From Phycisphaerales bacterium (GTDB lineage Bacteria; Planctomycetota; Phycisphaerae; Phycisphaerales; SM1A02), in NCBI GenBank assembly GCA_018883105.1, contig VEQS01000002.1:1-59271 (forward strand): a stretch of DNA of 59,271 bases. The letters are read 5' to 3'. Positions 9,120 to 17,914 of this stretch are shown piece after piece (within the stretch, counting starts at the first letter, position 1; each line of letters starts with the position of its first letter). Made by a program: the position numbers and the translations under genes. The notes under the pieces are model-generated. The model was not told the DNA's origin and did no database searches. It was given only the letters and a program-made list of their open reading frames with translations.

Positions 9120-10258
9120 ACGCCCGCCCGGACGGCCACCCCACGCTCACCCTGCGCGGCGGCGGATGGGTGCTGGTGGCGATGGCAGTCGTGATCGGCG
9201 CGTTCCTCCTCTGGGCGACGAGCGGCGTCTTCATGGCCGAGCGCCCCGTGGGGCGCGGCAGCGACCCGTCGACCTACGGCTTCGTGCTCGAGCCGATGCT
9301 CGCCGACCGCGCGTACCTCGTGGGAAGCGGCAACCCGCGCGACTTCCTGGTCTCGCTTGACCGGCCGGACACCATCCGCGGCGCCGAGGTGCTGCGCTGG
9401 AACGCAGAGCACCGCCGCAAGCTGGTGGTCCCGACCGACCGCGTGGCCGGCATCGTCGTCAACGGCGAGGCGCGCGCGTACCCGCTCTCGATCCTCAACG
9501 CGCACGAGGTGGTGAACGACGTGGTCGGCGGCGTGCCCGTCGTGATCACCTTCTCGCCGCTCACCGACAGCCTGGTGGCCTTCGACCGGCGGATCGACGG
9601 CACCGAGCGCACGTTCCACGTGAGCGGGCTGCTCCTCAACAGCAACCTCGTGATGTACGACCGGCCCGCGGGCGCGTCCGGTGGCGTGCCGGGCGGCGCG
9701 GCCGAGGGTGCCGGCGCCGCCACCAGCCTCTGGAGCCAGCTCGGCATGCGCGCGATCGCGGGCGCAGAGGCAGCGCGCGGCACGCGCCTCGAGCCGCTGC
9801 CCGACGTCAACATCGCCTCGTGGCAGATGTGGCTTGCCGCATGGCCGGACACCACCGTCGCCCTGGGAACGCCCGCGATGGCCAGCCGCTACAAGGAGCT
9901 GAGCTACGCGCGCTACTGCCTGACGCCGCGCGTCGACTTCCCGGTCGATGGCCTGGTGGACACCGCGCCCGAGCCGCAGACCGCGGCCGCCGCGCTCGAG
10001 GCCGCGGCGGCGGGCGCGCCGCGCACGCGCAAGACGGCGGTGATCGAGATCCGCGAGGGCGGCGAGCGCGCGGCATTCTCGCTCGCGGAACTGGCGGCGC
10101 GGGCCGCCGGGACGGACCGGGTCACCGTCACGGTCGGCGGGCGCGACATCGAGCTGCGCGTGCAGGCCGTGCCGCTTGCCGCGATGGCACGCGGCGCCGA
10201 TGGACGCCCGGTGGTGGCGGTGCCGATGCTCTGGTTCGCGAACGCCGCGCGCTGGTGA
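9116..10258 (+). CDS. DUF3179-domain membrane-anchored protein
   Basis: This 380-residue protein starts with GTG in a GTGA overlap with ctaB, so it is probably translated by coupling. It has one N-terminal membrane helix (W-V-L-V-A-M-A-V-V-I-G-A-F-L-L-W), then the DUF3179 domain on the outer side: V-N-G-E-A-R-A-Y-P-L-S-I-L, H-E-V-V-N-D-V-V-G-G-V-P-V, V-T-F-S-P-L-type residues, and Y-x-E-L-S-Y-A-R-Y-C near the end. DUF3179 has no established biochemical function that I know of. Its position directly behind heme O synthase and facing the oxidase operon suggests a role connected with respiration, but this is inference only. Confidence 0.85.
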   Translation: MNARPDGHPTLTLRGGGWVLVAMAVVIGAFLLWATSGVFMAERPVGRGSDPSTYGFVLEPMLADRAYLVGSGNPRDFLVSLDRPDTIRGAEVLRWNAEHRRKLVVPTDRVAGIVVNGEARAYPLSILNAHEVVNDVVGGVPVVITFSPLTDSLVAFDRRIDGTERTFHVSGLLLNSNLVMYDRPAGASGGVPGGAAEGAGAATSLWSQLGMRAIAGAEAARGTRLEPLPDVNIASWQMWLAAWPDTTVALGTPAMASRYKELSYARYCLTPRVDFPVDGLVDTAPEPQTAAAALEAAAAGAPRTRKTAVIEIREGGERAAFSLAELAARAAGTDRVTVTVGGRDIELRVQAVPLAAMARGADGRPVVAVPMLWFANAARW

Positions 10259-10273
10259 CGGGCGGCGGCGCGC

Positions 10274-10882
10274 TCAGGACCCCAGGAGCAGCGTCGCGTA
10301 GAGAAGCAGCCAGATCGCGTCCAGCGCGTGCCAGTACATGGCGCAGAGGACGATCCCCGCGTGGTCCTCGGGCGTGTACCGCCCCGCGCGCGCGTGCCTC
10401 AGCGCGATCACCATGGGGGGCAGGCCGCCCAGGACGTGCACCGCGTGCAGTCCCGTGAGCACGTAGAAGGTCCACGCGTAGAGCCCGCTCCCGATCGTGG
10501 CCTGCGCGCGCCACAGCTCGGCCCACGCCAGCACCTGGATCCCCAGGAACAGGATGGCGAGCGCGAGCGTCGTGCCGATCGACGCCACCACCCGCGCCGG
10601 CCGTCCCGTGCGCGCGGCGCCGACGGCCGACTGCATCGTCCAGCTCGACACCAGCAGGATCGCCGTCGACAGGAGCAGCGCCGGCGGCAGCCCGGGCGTG
10701 CCCGGGGGCATCCACTCGCTGCCCGGCGGGCGGTCGACGCGCACCACCACGTAGCCCAGGATCGTGGCCAGGAAGACCATCGCCACCACGGCGATGAACA
10801 CCCACATGCCGAACACCCCGGCGCCGCCGCGTTCGCGGGCGCTGTCGAAGGGATCCACGACCGTGGCGGTCTTGATGGCCAT
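10274..10882 (-). CDS. Heme-copper oxidase subunit III homolog (second copy)
   Basis: This 202-residue membrane protein has five or six helices and belongs to the COX3 family: F-G-M-W-V-F-I near helix 1, G-L-H-A-V-H-V-L-G-G in a central helix, and A-M-Y-W-H-A-L-D-A-I-W-L-L-L-Y at the end match subunit III landmarks. It lies last in the act-cox operon, 36 bp after the subunit IV gene. The operon already contains a full subunit III (11362-12336), so this may be an extra structural subunit or a paralog with a changed role. Its end faces the DUF3179 gene 15 bp away. Confidence 0.85.
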   Translation of the reverse strand: MAIKTATVVDPFDSARERGGAGVFGMWVFIAVVAMVFLATILGYVVVRVDRPPGSEWMPPGTPGLPPALLLSTAILLVSSWTMQSAVGAARTGRPARVVASIGTTLALAILFLGIQVLAWAELWRAQATIGSGLYAWTFYVLTGLHAVHVLGGLPPMVIALRHARAGRYTPEDHAGIVLCAMYWHALDAIWLLLYATLLLGS

Positions 10883-10919
10883 CGTGGGACGGCCCGCGGA
10901 CCGCGCGGCCGACGCAGGT

Positions 10920-11339
10920 TCACATGTCCGGGGACTTCATCTGCGCCACGGGGGCACCCGGGGCATTCGCATCGAGCGTCGCCTGGGCCTCGGGGGCGTT
11001 GCCGCCGAAGATCGTCGCCTCGTACTGGTGCACGTCCATCGACGCGAAGGCGATCAGGAGCAGCACGAACACGATCGAGCCGACCAGCACCAGCAGGTTG
11101 AACGGACGGTCCCAGCGCAGGTGCATGAAGATCAGCGCGACGATCGTCGCCTTGACGAGCGCGATGCCGAGCGCCACGGGCATGTTCGCCTCGCCGAGGT
11201 CGACGTAGCGCACGGCCACGGTGACGACGGTCAGGACGAGCAGCGCGAGGCCGGCGGCGTACAGGTAGCGGACGGGGACGACGTGCCCCACCTCGGGGTG
11301 GGCCTCGTCTCCGTGGGCGTGGTCGGCGTGGTGGGCCAT
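10920..11339 (-). CDS. Cytochrome c oxidase subunit IV family protein
   Basis: This small membrane protein (139 residues) has three helices (about 24-44, 55-72, 80-99) with the family landmark A-L-I-F-M-H-L-R-W-D-R. It would be the small subunit IV of the caa3 oxidase. The start at MAHHADHAHG is chosen by alignment to the helices; the upstream in-frame extension is antisense-like. The first 20 residues are rich in His and Asp/Glu, and the last 40 are an Ala/Pro-rich tail. It lies between coxC and the second subunit III. Confidence 0.88.
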   Translation of the reverse strand: MAHHADHAHGDEAHPEVGHVVPVRYLYAAGLALLVLTVVTVAVRYVDLGEANMPVALGIALVKATIVALIFMHLRWDRPFNLLVLVGSIVFVLLLIAFASMDVHQYEATIFGGNAPEAQATLDANAPGAPVAQMKSPDM

Positions 11340-11361
11340 GGTCGTGGTCCTCGGGGGTCGC

Positions 11362-12336
11362 TCAGTGGATGAGGTAGAAGAGCGGGAAGAGGAAGATCCA
11401 GATGAGGTCGACGATGTGCCAGTAGAGGCCGCCGGTGTCGACCGCGGTGAAGTTCCTGCTCGAGAAGTCGCCGCGCACGGCGCGCCAGGTGAGCCACGCC
11501 AGGATGCCCATGCCGGCAACGACGTGGATGCCGTGCAGGCCGGTCATCGCGTAGTAGATGGCGAAGAAGAGGTGGGTGTTCGGCGGCATCGCCGGGTCCT
11601 CGAGGTGGAGGGCCGGGTGGGCCTGCTCGGCCGAGCCGGGCGCGGGCTCGGCGGCCGGCGCCGGGGCGGGCTCGCCCGAGGCGCGCGCGATGCCGGTCGG
11701 GCCGCGCGAGGCCTGCTTGACCGCCGACGCGTCGACGGCAGGCTTCTTCGCCAGGTCCGGCACCACGAACGGCGCCGGGTCCTGCACCACGAGCGTGGTG
11801 GACACGGTGGGCGCGGTCTTCAGCGCCTCGCGCTCCGCGTCGCCTTCCTTGCCCTCGGGCGGCACGTAGAAGGTGCTGCCCCAGACGAGGTTGTCGTGGA
11901 TCTTGTGCGAGTACTCGAAGTACTTGATCACCAGGAAGCCGACCGCGCCCAGGAACGTGAGCACCAGGCCGAGGATCAGTCCCTTGCGGTTGTTGGTCTG
12001 GGCGCAGCGCACCGCGAGCGCCATGGTGAGGCTCGAGGCGATCAGCACGCAGGTGTTGATCCCGCCCATGATCGTGTCGAGGTAGTGGCTCGCGTAGCTG
12101 AACACCTCGGGGTGGCGCATCCGCAGGATGGCGTAGGCCGCGAAGAGGCCGCCGAAGAACAGCACCTCGGTGGCGAGGAACAGCCAGATCCCCAGCTTGG
12201 CGCTGTCGAACTGCTGCGCCATGCTGTCGAAGTGGTGCGCCAGGTGCGGGTCGTGCCCGTGGCCATGGCCGTCGTGGCCGTGTCCGTGGCCGTCGTGGCC
12301 GTGGCTGTCCTGGGCGTGGGCGATGGTCTGGGTCAC
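11362..12336 (-). CDS. coxC: Cytochrome c oxidase subunit III with His-rich N-terminus and loop insertion
   Basis: Subunit III of the terminal oxidase, with A-K-L-G-I-W-L-F-L-A-T-E-V-L-F-F-G in helix 1, Y-Y-A-M-T-G-L-H-G-I-H-V near helix 5 and the C-terminal Y-W-H-I-V-D-L-I-W-I-F-L-F. It has 324 residues against the usual 190-210, for two reasons. The first 35 residues repeat H-G-H and D-G-H units. About 95 residues (158-252), rich in Pro, Ala and charged amino acids, are inserted in a loop between helices. It follows coxA by 22 bp. Confidence 0.92.
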   Translation of the reverse strand: MTQTIAHAQDSHGHDGHGHGHDGHGHGHDPHLAHHFDSMAQQFDSAKLGIWLFLATEVLFFGGLFAAYAILRMRHPEVFSYASHYLDTIMGGINTCVLIASSLTMALAVRCAQTNNRKGLILGLVLTFLGAVGFLVIKYFEYSHKIHDNLVWGSTFYVPPEGKEGDAEREALKTAPTVSTTLVVQDPAPFVVPDLAKKPAVDASAVKQASRGPTGIARASGEPAPAPAAEPAPGSAEQAHPALHLEDPAMPPNTHLFFAIYYAMTGLHGIHVVAGMGILAWLTWRAVRGDFSSRNFTAVDTGGLYWHIVDLIWIFLFPLFYLIH

Positions 12337-12358
12337 GTGTGGCTCCCTGGTCGTTCGG

Positions 12359-14086
12359 TCAGTGCGCGGCCTTCGGCGCCGCGGAGGGGTTCACCTCGGG
12401 GTCGGCGGACTCGTCGACCCAGTAGCCGCCGGTCTTCTCGTCCCAGTGGACGACGCTGAAGTCGTAGCAGTCGCCGACGCGCGGCGCCTTCGCGAAGTTG
12501 TCGAAGGGCGGCGGGCTGGCGCACTGCCACTCCAGGCTGCGGCCGCCCCACGGGTTCGCCGGCGCCTTGCGGCCGGAGAAGAAGCTGCCGAACAGGCTCA
12601 CGGCCGTCAGCACGAAGCCGAACGCCATGATGTAGCTGCCGACCGTCGAGATGACGTGGTAGACCTGGAACTCGGGCTGGTAGTCGTAGTACCGGCGCGG
12701 CATGCCGTGCGAGCCCAGCATGAACTGGGTGAAGAACGTCACGTTGAAGCCGATGAAGATGATCCAGCAGGCGATCGTGCCCAGGCGCTCGTCGTACATG
12801 CGCCCGAACATCTTCGGCCACCAGTGGTGCACGCCGCCGATCATGGCGATCAGCGCGCTGCCCATCATCACGTAGTGGAAGTGGGCGACCACGAAGTACG
12901 TGTCGTGCAGGTGCACGTCGGTGCTGAGCGTGGCCAGGTGCAGGCCGGTGAGGCCGCCGATGGTGAAGAGGAACAGGAAGGCCAGCGCGTACCACATGGG
13001 AGTGGTCAGCGACACCGAGCCCTTGTACAGGGTGGCCACCCAGTTGAACACCTTCACGGCGCTGGGGATGGCGACGCTGAAGCTGATCGCCGAGAACAGC
13101 GTGTTCATCAGGGCCGACTGGCCCGAGGTGAACATGTGGTGTCCCCAGACGATGAAGCTGAACATCGCGATGGCGATCGAGCTGAACGCGATGAAGCGGT
13201 AGCCGAAGATCGACCGGTGGCTGTTGATCGCGATGATCTCGCTGATGATGCCCATCGCGGGCAGGATCATGATGTAGACGGCCGGGTGGCTGTAGAACCA
13301 GAAGAAGTGCTGGTAGAGCACCGGGTCGCCGCCCATCGCCGGGTTGAAGATGCCGACGTTCACCGTCTTCTCGACGATGAGCAGCAGCAGCGTGATGCCC
13401 AGCACCGGGGTCGCCAGCACCTGGATGATGGCGGTGGCGTAGAGCGCCCACATGAAGAGCGGCATCCGGAACCAGGTCATGCCCGGGGGACGCAGCTTGT
13501 GGACGGTGACCACGAAGTTCAGGCCGGTGAAGATCGAGCTGAAGCCCAGGATGAACACGGCCGTCAGCACCGGGATCACGCCGCCCGCGGCGGTGGTGGT
13601 GGAGTACGGCGTGTAGAAGGTCCAGCCGGTGTCGAAGCCGCCCATGGCCAGGGACAGGATGCAGAGCACCGCGCCGGTCACCCACAGGTAGTAGCTGAAG
13701 AGGTTCAGCCTCGGGAAGGCGACGTCCTTGGCGCCCAGCATGATCGGCAGGATGACGTTCCCCAGCGCCGCCGGGATGCTGGGGATGATCACCAGGAACA
13801 CCATGATCGCCCCGTGCAGGGTGAACCACTGGTTGTAGGTGTCGGCGCTCTCGGTGATGGTCGGGCCGGGGGTGAGCAGCTCGGTGCGCACCAGCAGGGC
13901 GAAGATGCCGCCGAGCAGGAACGAGCCGAGCACCGACCACAGGTACATGACGCCGATGCGCTTGTGGTCGAGGGTGAAGACCCACGACAGCACGCCGCGC
14001 GTGTGCGTCAGGTAGTTGTCGCGCTCGGGGCGGGCCTCGATCGTGTCGCGGACGGGGCCGGCGGATGGAAGCGGGATGGTGGTCAT
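12359..14086 (-). CDS. coxA: Cytochrome c oxidase subunit I, type A2
   Basis: The catalytic 12-helix subunit (575 residues), binding heme a, heme a3 and CuB. Ligands are visible: H91 (L-H-G-A-I-M-V-F), H267 and the cross-link tyrosine Y271 in Y-S-H-P-A-V-Y (265-271), the H316-H317 pair (W-G-H-H-M-F-T), and H402/H404 (A-H-F-H-Y-V-M-M). The Glu of H-P-E-V-Y is replaced; the Tyr-Ser pair before H-P is the known hallmark of the A2 subfamily, so this is a normal A2 oxidase and not a broken one. It lies between coxB and coxC. O2 reduction is coupled to proton pumping. Confidence 0.97.
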   Translation of the reverse strand: MTTIPLPSAGPVRDTIEARPERDNYLTHTRGVLSWVFTLDHKRIGVMYLWSVLGSFLLGGIFALLVRTELLTPGPTITESADTYNQWFTLHGAIMVFLVIIPSIPAALGNVILPIMLGAKDVAFPRLNLFSYYLWVTGAVLCILSLAMGGFDTGWTFYTPYSTTTAAGGVIPVLTAVFILGFSSIFTGLNFVVTVHKLRPPGMTWFRMPLFMWALYATAIIQVLATPVLGITLLLLIVEKTVNVGIFNPAMGGDPVLYQHFFWFYSHPAVYIMILPAMGIISEIIAINSHRSIFGYRFIAFSSIAIAMFSFIVWGHHMFTSGQSALMNTLFSAISFSVAIPSAVKVFNWVATLYKGSVSLTTPMWYALAFLFLFTIGGLTGLHLATLSTDVHLHDTYFVVAHFHYVMMGSALIAMIGGVHHWWPKMFGRMYDERLGTIACWIIFIGFNVTFFTQFMLGSHGMPRRYYDYQPEFQVYHVISTVGSYIMAFGFVLTAVSLFGSFFSGRKAPANPWGGRSLEWQCASPPPFDNFAKAPRVGDCYDFSVVHWDEKTGGYWVDESADPEVNPSAAPKAAH

Positions 14087-14126
14087 GGCGTCGGGGTCCT
14101 GTGCGTGGTCGTCGGGTTCGGGTGCG

Positions 14127-15239
14127 TCACTTCGTCGCGCCCGCCGCGCGCGGCTGGGCCGTCTCGGGATCCAGGGTGGGGAGCAGCTTGCCCGTCTTCG
14201 GGTCGAGCTGGTCGAGGTGCTGCATGTAGCCGATCAGCGCGTCGATGGCGACGTCGTTGAGCTGGCCCTTGAAGGTCGGCATGGCGTTGGCGTAGGGCGG
14301 CACGACGTAGTCGCCGGGCACCAGGATCGAGGTGCGCACGTAGTCCTCCCACGTGCCGTACTTCTTGCCCTCGCCCACGAAGGGATAGGCCTTCGCGCGC
14401 TCGACGATGCCCTTCCAGCTCGGGCCGATGCCGTCGGTGCCGTCGAGGGAGTGGCACTGGCTGCAGCGGGCGAAGAGCTTCGGGCCGGCCTTGAACCAGA
14501 GCTGGTCCTCGGGGATGTCCTCGATCCAGCGGCTCTGCTTCTGCATCCACTCGCCGAAGGACGCCTCGTCCAGCACGTAGACGTAGCGGTTCATCTTGGA
14601 GTGGCCGGTGCCGCAGTACTCGGTGCAGAACAGCGCGTGCCGCTGTGCCTCGTCCAGGGCGCCCTCGACGCGCGCGGCGTTCGGGTTGCGCGGCTCCTTG
14701 CCCGGCTGGCCGGTGGGGAAGTCGCACTGGAACCACGCGTACGTGTAGCGGCCCGGCACGATGTCGCGCTTGACGCGGAAGTCCGGGATGTAGAGCGAGT
14801 GCAGCACGTCGCTCGAGCGCAGCACCAGGCGCACGGGCTGGCCGGCGGGGACGTAGAGGTCGTCCGACTGCGCGCCGTTGGGGTACTGGAAGGTCCATCC
14901 CCACTTCTGCGCGGTCACCTTGACGTCGAAGGCATTCTTCGGCGCGGTGTAGATGTCGAGGTAGCTGCGGAAGCCGACGACGAAGATCCCGATCACGATG
15001 ATCGTGGGCAGGATCGACCAGCCGATCTCCAGCGGCGTGTTGTGGTGCGGGTAGTCGGTGCGGAACCGCTCGCCCTTGCGGTGGCGGTACTTCACGACGA
15101 AGTACACCATCAGCGCCAGGATGACCGCGAAGAAGAAGTAGCAGATCCAGTTGATGACGTCGAGGGTGTGGTCGACGCCGGGGGCGATGGTCGACGCGCC
15201 CGTGGGCATCCAGAAGGTGGGTGGCGTGGGGGTGTCCAT
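14127..15239 (-). CDS. coxB: Cytochrome c oxidase subunit II fused to cytochrome c (caa3 type)
   Basis: This 370-residue subunit takes electrons from ACIII or cytochrome c. Two membrane helices (about 28-50 and 72-92) precede a cupredoxin domain with the CuA ligands H147 and C205-x3-C209-x3-H213-x2-M216 ([12 protein letters not shown]). The C-terminal cytochrome c domain carries C-S-Q-C-H (259-263) and a likely Met ligand in N-A-M-P-T-F. The covalent heme c makes this a caa3-type enzyme. About 30 extra residues lie between the aromatic strand and the CuA loop (about 172-203). Start ATG at 15239, 19 bp after the SCO gene. Confidence 0.96.
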   Translation of the reverse strand: MDTPTPPTFWMPTGASTIAPGVDHTLDVINWICYFFFAVILALMVYFVVKYRHRKGERFRTDYPHHNTPLEIGWSILPTIIVIGIFVVGFRSYLDIYTAPKNAFDVKVTAQKWGWTFQYPNGAQSDDLYVPAGQPVRLVLRSSDVLHSLYIPDFRVKRDIVPGRYTYAWFQCDFPTGQPGKEPRNPNAARVEGALDEAQRHALFCTEYCGTGHSKMNRYVYVLDEASFGEWMQKQSRWIEDIPEDQLWFKAGPKLFARCSQCHSLDGTDGIGPSWKGIVERAKAYPFVGEGKKYGTWEDYVRTSILVPGDYVVPPYANAMPTFKGQLNDVAIDALIGYMQHLDQLDPKTGKLLPTLDPETAQPRAAGATK

Positions 15240-15258
15240 GGGGATCGTCTCGTCGGGT

Positions 15259-16137
15259 CTATTCGGCGTGGGGCGCGGGGACGGCCTGCGGTGCGAGCCG
15301 GCGCGACTGGGCCTCGCGCCACCAGAACCAGCCCAGGCCTCCGGCGAGCACGGCGAGCGTCAGCGCGCCGCCGAGCTGCATCACGCGCATGGCGAGCACC
15401 ACGTAGCCGCCGGCCTGCGCGTCGTAGATGTGGCACCAGAGGATGATGCGGTCGAGCGTGGTGCCGATGCGGCCCTCGGAGGCCTCGAGCAGCGCCATGC
15501 GAACGTTCGCGGGCTCGTACTTCACGCCGTAGAGCACGCGGCTGAGGCGGCCCTGCGGGGTCAGCACGAACACCGCCGCCGCGTGCGAGTACTCGCCGTT
15601 CTCCTGCAGGCGGTACTCGAAGCCGACGGCGTCGGTCACCCTGCGGATCTCGGCCTCCTGCCCGGTGAGGAAGTGCCAGCCCTTGGCGCTGCCGGCGCGG
15701 CCGTACTCGGCCACGTAGCCCGCCTTCTTCGCGTCGGCGAGCTCGGGTCCCTCGGCCGGGTTGACCGAGAGCGAGATCACGTCGTACTGGTCGCCGACCG
15801 TCCAGTCCACGCCCTGGATGCCGCGCACCAACGCGTTCATCACCAGGCTGCAGAGCATGGGGCAGCGCAGGTAGCCGATCTGCAGGATCGCCGGGCGGTC
15901 CTTCGGAAGCACGTCGCGGAACGCCACGCGGTTGCCGCGCTCGTCCAGGAACGTCGCGTCGAGGGGCAGCTGCGCGTCGAGGCGGTCGATGATGTCGACG
16001 CCGACGAGCTCGGGCGCGGCGTCGACGGTCGGCGCCGGCGCCTCGTAGCCGCCGCCGACCTTCACCTGCGCCGACGCCGCGGCCGACAGCCCGAGGGCGG
16101 CGGCGAGCGAGGCGAGGATGGTTCGGGCGGGGCCCAT
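15259..16137 (-). CDS. SCO1/SenC/PrrC family copper chaperone with C-terminal anchor
   Basis: This 292-residue exported protein helps to load copper into the CuA site of CoxB. The thioredoxin-like fold carries the copper-binding C92-P-M-L-C96 motif and the downstream histidine in G-E-Y-S-H-A-A-A-V-F-V-L. A signal peptide ends near A-S-A-Q (24). Unlike many SCO proteins it also has a hydrophobic helix near the C-terminus (L-G-G-A-L-T-L-A-V-L-A-G-G-L-G-W-F-W-W), so it is probably anchored at that end. It sits directly upstream of coxB, which supports the assignment. Confidence 0.92.
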   Translation of the reverse strand: MGPARTILASLAAALGLSAAASAQVKVGGGYEAPAPTVDAAPELVGVDIIDRLDAQLPLDATFLDERGNRVAFRDVLPKDRPAILQIGYLRCPMLCSLVMNALVRGIQGVDWTVGDQYDVISLSVNPAEGPELADAKKAGYVAEYGRAGSAKGWHFLTGQEAEIRRVTDAVGFEYRLQENGEYSHAAAVFVLTPQGRLSRVLYGVKYEPANVRMALLEASEGRIGTTLDRIILWCHIYDAQAGGYVVLAMRVMQLGGALTLAVLAGGLGWFWWREAQSRRLAPQAVPAPHAE

Positions 16138-16156
16138 CGGGAAACGGTAGGCGCGG

Positions 16157-16570
16157 TCAGTTGGCGGGGGCGGGCGCCGCGGCCGCCGGGGCGGCAGGGG
16201 CGGGCGTCGATGCCGCCGGGGGCACGGCAAGGCCGGGATTCGCGGCCATCAGGCGCATCGCCTCCGTGACCGGGATGCGGCGGCGCTCGACGGCGGTGCC
16301 GCCGATCTCGACCGTGTAGGTGCCGGTCGAGGCAAGCAGCGACTCCTGCGCCGCGCGCAGGTCCTTGAGCGCGAGGTACTCCGGCTCGATGACCTTGGCG
16401 TTCACCTCGGCCTGCTCGGTGCGGAAGTAGATGACGCTGATGGCGATGATCAGCGCGGCGAGGATGGTGATGCCGATGAGCGAGACGGTCCACGTCTGCC
16501 CGGGCTCCGGGTCGTCCCAGAGGACCCCGGCGGGCGTCACGAACTCGTTGTCTGGCGTTGCGGTGCTCAT
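16157..16570 (-). CDS. Unknown single-helix membrane protein in the act-cox operon
   Basis: This 137-residue protein is not one I recognise. The visible parts are an N-terminal segment with W-D-D-P-E-P-G-Q-T-W, one membrane helix (about 29-46, S-L-I-G-I-T-I-L-A-A-L-I-I-A-I-S-V-I), then an outer-side domain of about 65 residues (V-E-I-G-G-T-A-V-E-R-R-R-I-P-V-T-E-A-M-R), and a Pro/Ala tail of about 25 residues. It lies between actF and the SCO gene with 20-bp spacers, so it is co-transcribed with the complex. It may be an extra subunit or assembly factor; this is inference from position. Confidence 0.8.
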   Translation of the reverse strand: MSTATPDNEFVTPAGVLWDDPEPGQTWTVSLIGITILAALIIAISVIYFRTEQAEVNAKVIEPEYLALKDLRAAQESLLASTGTYTVEIGGTAVERRRIPVTEAMRLMAANPGLAVPPAASTPAPAAPAAAAPAPAN

Positions 16571-16590
16571 GGGTGCTCCGTGCGGAGGGA

Positions 16591-17892
16591 TCACATGTTC
16601 TCGAAGGCGAGGCTCTCGGCGAGCGACGGGTCGCGCGCCGGCACCAGCGCGTGCGAGCGGAGCGCGTTGAGCGCGCCGCCCGCCACCAGCGCCAGGACGC
16701 CGAGCGCCATGCACAGGAAGGACGGGTCGAGGAGGTGCGGCGCGGAGTCGGCGTGCTTGGCCGCGAACTCCGCGTAGGTGCCGAAGTTCCCCATGTCATG
16801 GGGGATGTGCGGCACGATCAGGTAGTACAGGTCGACGGTGCCGAAGACGAGCATCCAGCCGCAGCCGAAGGCGAGCGTCGCGTTCCAGCGCTTGGTCCAG
16901 CGCGAGATCAGGAACACGAACGGCACGATGAAGTGGCCGACCAGGAGCGCCCAGCTCAAGGGCAGCCAGCCGCCGACCTGGCGCGCCAGGTACCACGTGG
17001 TCTCCTCGGGCAGGTTGCCGTACCAGATCAGCATGAACTGGCTGAAGGCGATGTACGCCCAGAACACGATGCCGAAGGCGAAGAGCATCTTGCCCAGGTC
17101 CTGGTAGTGCTCGGCCGTCACGATGCCCTGCAGGCGGCCCCAGCCCTGGAGCCGCTTGGTGAGGAGCACGATGGCCGACAGCCCGCAGGTGGCGCAGGCG
17201 GCGAAGAAGTACACGCCGAACATGGTGCTGAACCACGCGGGCGAGAGGCTCATCATCCAGTCGACGGCGGCGAAGGTGATGGTCAGGCCGAAGACGATCA
17301 TCGCCGGGCCCGACCACTTGCGGCACGAGGCGCTGATCGCCGGGTCGCCCGAGCGGTCCTGGCGCACGCTCGCGCCCCAGAAGAACGAGGCGATCGCGGC
17401 CCACGCGACGAAGTAGATGGCGGCGCGGACGAAGAAGAAGCGCTCGCCCAGGTAGCCGGCCTTCTTGCCGACGAGCTCCGCCTCGGCGGGCGCCACCTTC
17501 GCCAGCTCCTCCAGGTTCGCCCACGGGTAGAGGACGTCGAGCGAGCCGTTCCAGCCCATCCAGGCGATCGGCAGGAACAGCACCCACGCCCAGCGCAGGT
17601 TCTGCATCAGCGCCTCGGCGGGCCGGCGCACCGCGACGCTCCAGCCGGCGCGCGTCAGGTGCTGCACGACGACGAAGAACGTGGCGCCCAGGCAGATCGC
17701 CAGGCCCAGCATCATCGCCACCAGCCAGTGGCGCGCGAAGTGGGAGGGATCGCCGGAGCGGTAGCCGAGCCAGGCGCCGGCGGCGACGAGCGCGGCACCG
17801 ATGCCGAGCATGGCGCGGGCGGGACCCGCGGCCACCGATCCGCCGAGGTTGGCGTCGGTGAGGTCGTGGGCGTGGTGGTCGTGGTGGGCCAT
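16591..17892 (-). CDS. actF: Alternative Complex III subunit ActF (quinone-side membrane subunit)
   Basis: This 433-residue polytopic membrane protein has about ten helices and is the ActF-type relative of NrfD. Landmarks include W-M-G-W-N-G, R-K-W-S-G-P-A-M-I-V-F-G-L-T, and F-S-Q-F-M-L-I-W-Y-G-N-L-P-E-E-T in the characteristic central loop. In ACIII, ActC and ActF form two homologous membrane halves around which quinol is oxidised. The first ten residues, MAHHDHHAHD, are His-rich. It follows actE by 22 bp and precedes the unknown membrane protein. Confidence 0.93.
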   Translation of the reverse strand: MAHHDHHAHDLTDANLGGSVAAGPARAMLGIGAALVAAGAWLGYRSGDPSHFARHWLVAMMLGLAICLGATFFVVVQHLTRAGWSVAVRRPAEALMQNLRWAWVLFLPIAWMGWNGSLDVLYPWANLEELAKVAPAEAELVGKKAGYLGERFFFVRAAIYFVAWAAIASFFWGASVRQDRSGDPAISASCRKWSGPAMIVFGLTITFAAVDWMMSLSPAWFSTMFGVYFFAACATCGLSAIVLLTKRLQGWGRLQGIVTAEHYQDLGKMLFAFGIVFWAYIAFSQFMLIWYGNLPEETTWYLARQVGGWLPLSWALLVGHFIVPFVFLISRWTKRWNATLAFGCGWMLVFGTVDLYYLIVPHIPHDMGNFGTYAEFAAKHADSAPHLLDPSFLCMALGVLALVAGGALNALRSHALVPARDPSLAESLAFENM

Positions 17893-17914
17893 TGGGAGGG
17901 AAGGTCCTTCGGGG

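Noticed and set aside
12359-14086. CoxA lacking the catalytic Glu of the H-P-E-V-Y motif
   Set aside because: The Y-S-H-P-A-V-Y motif is the normal state of A2-type oxidases, so it is not a defect.
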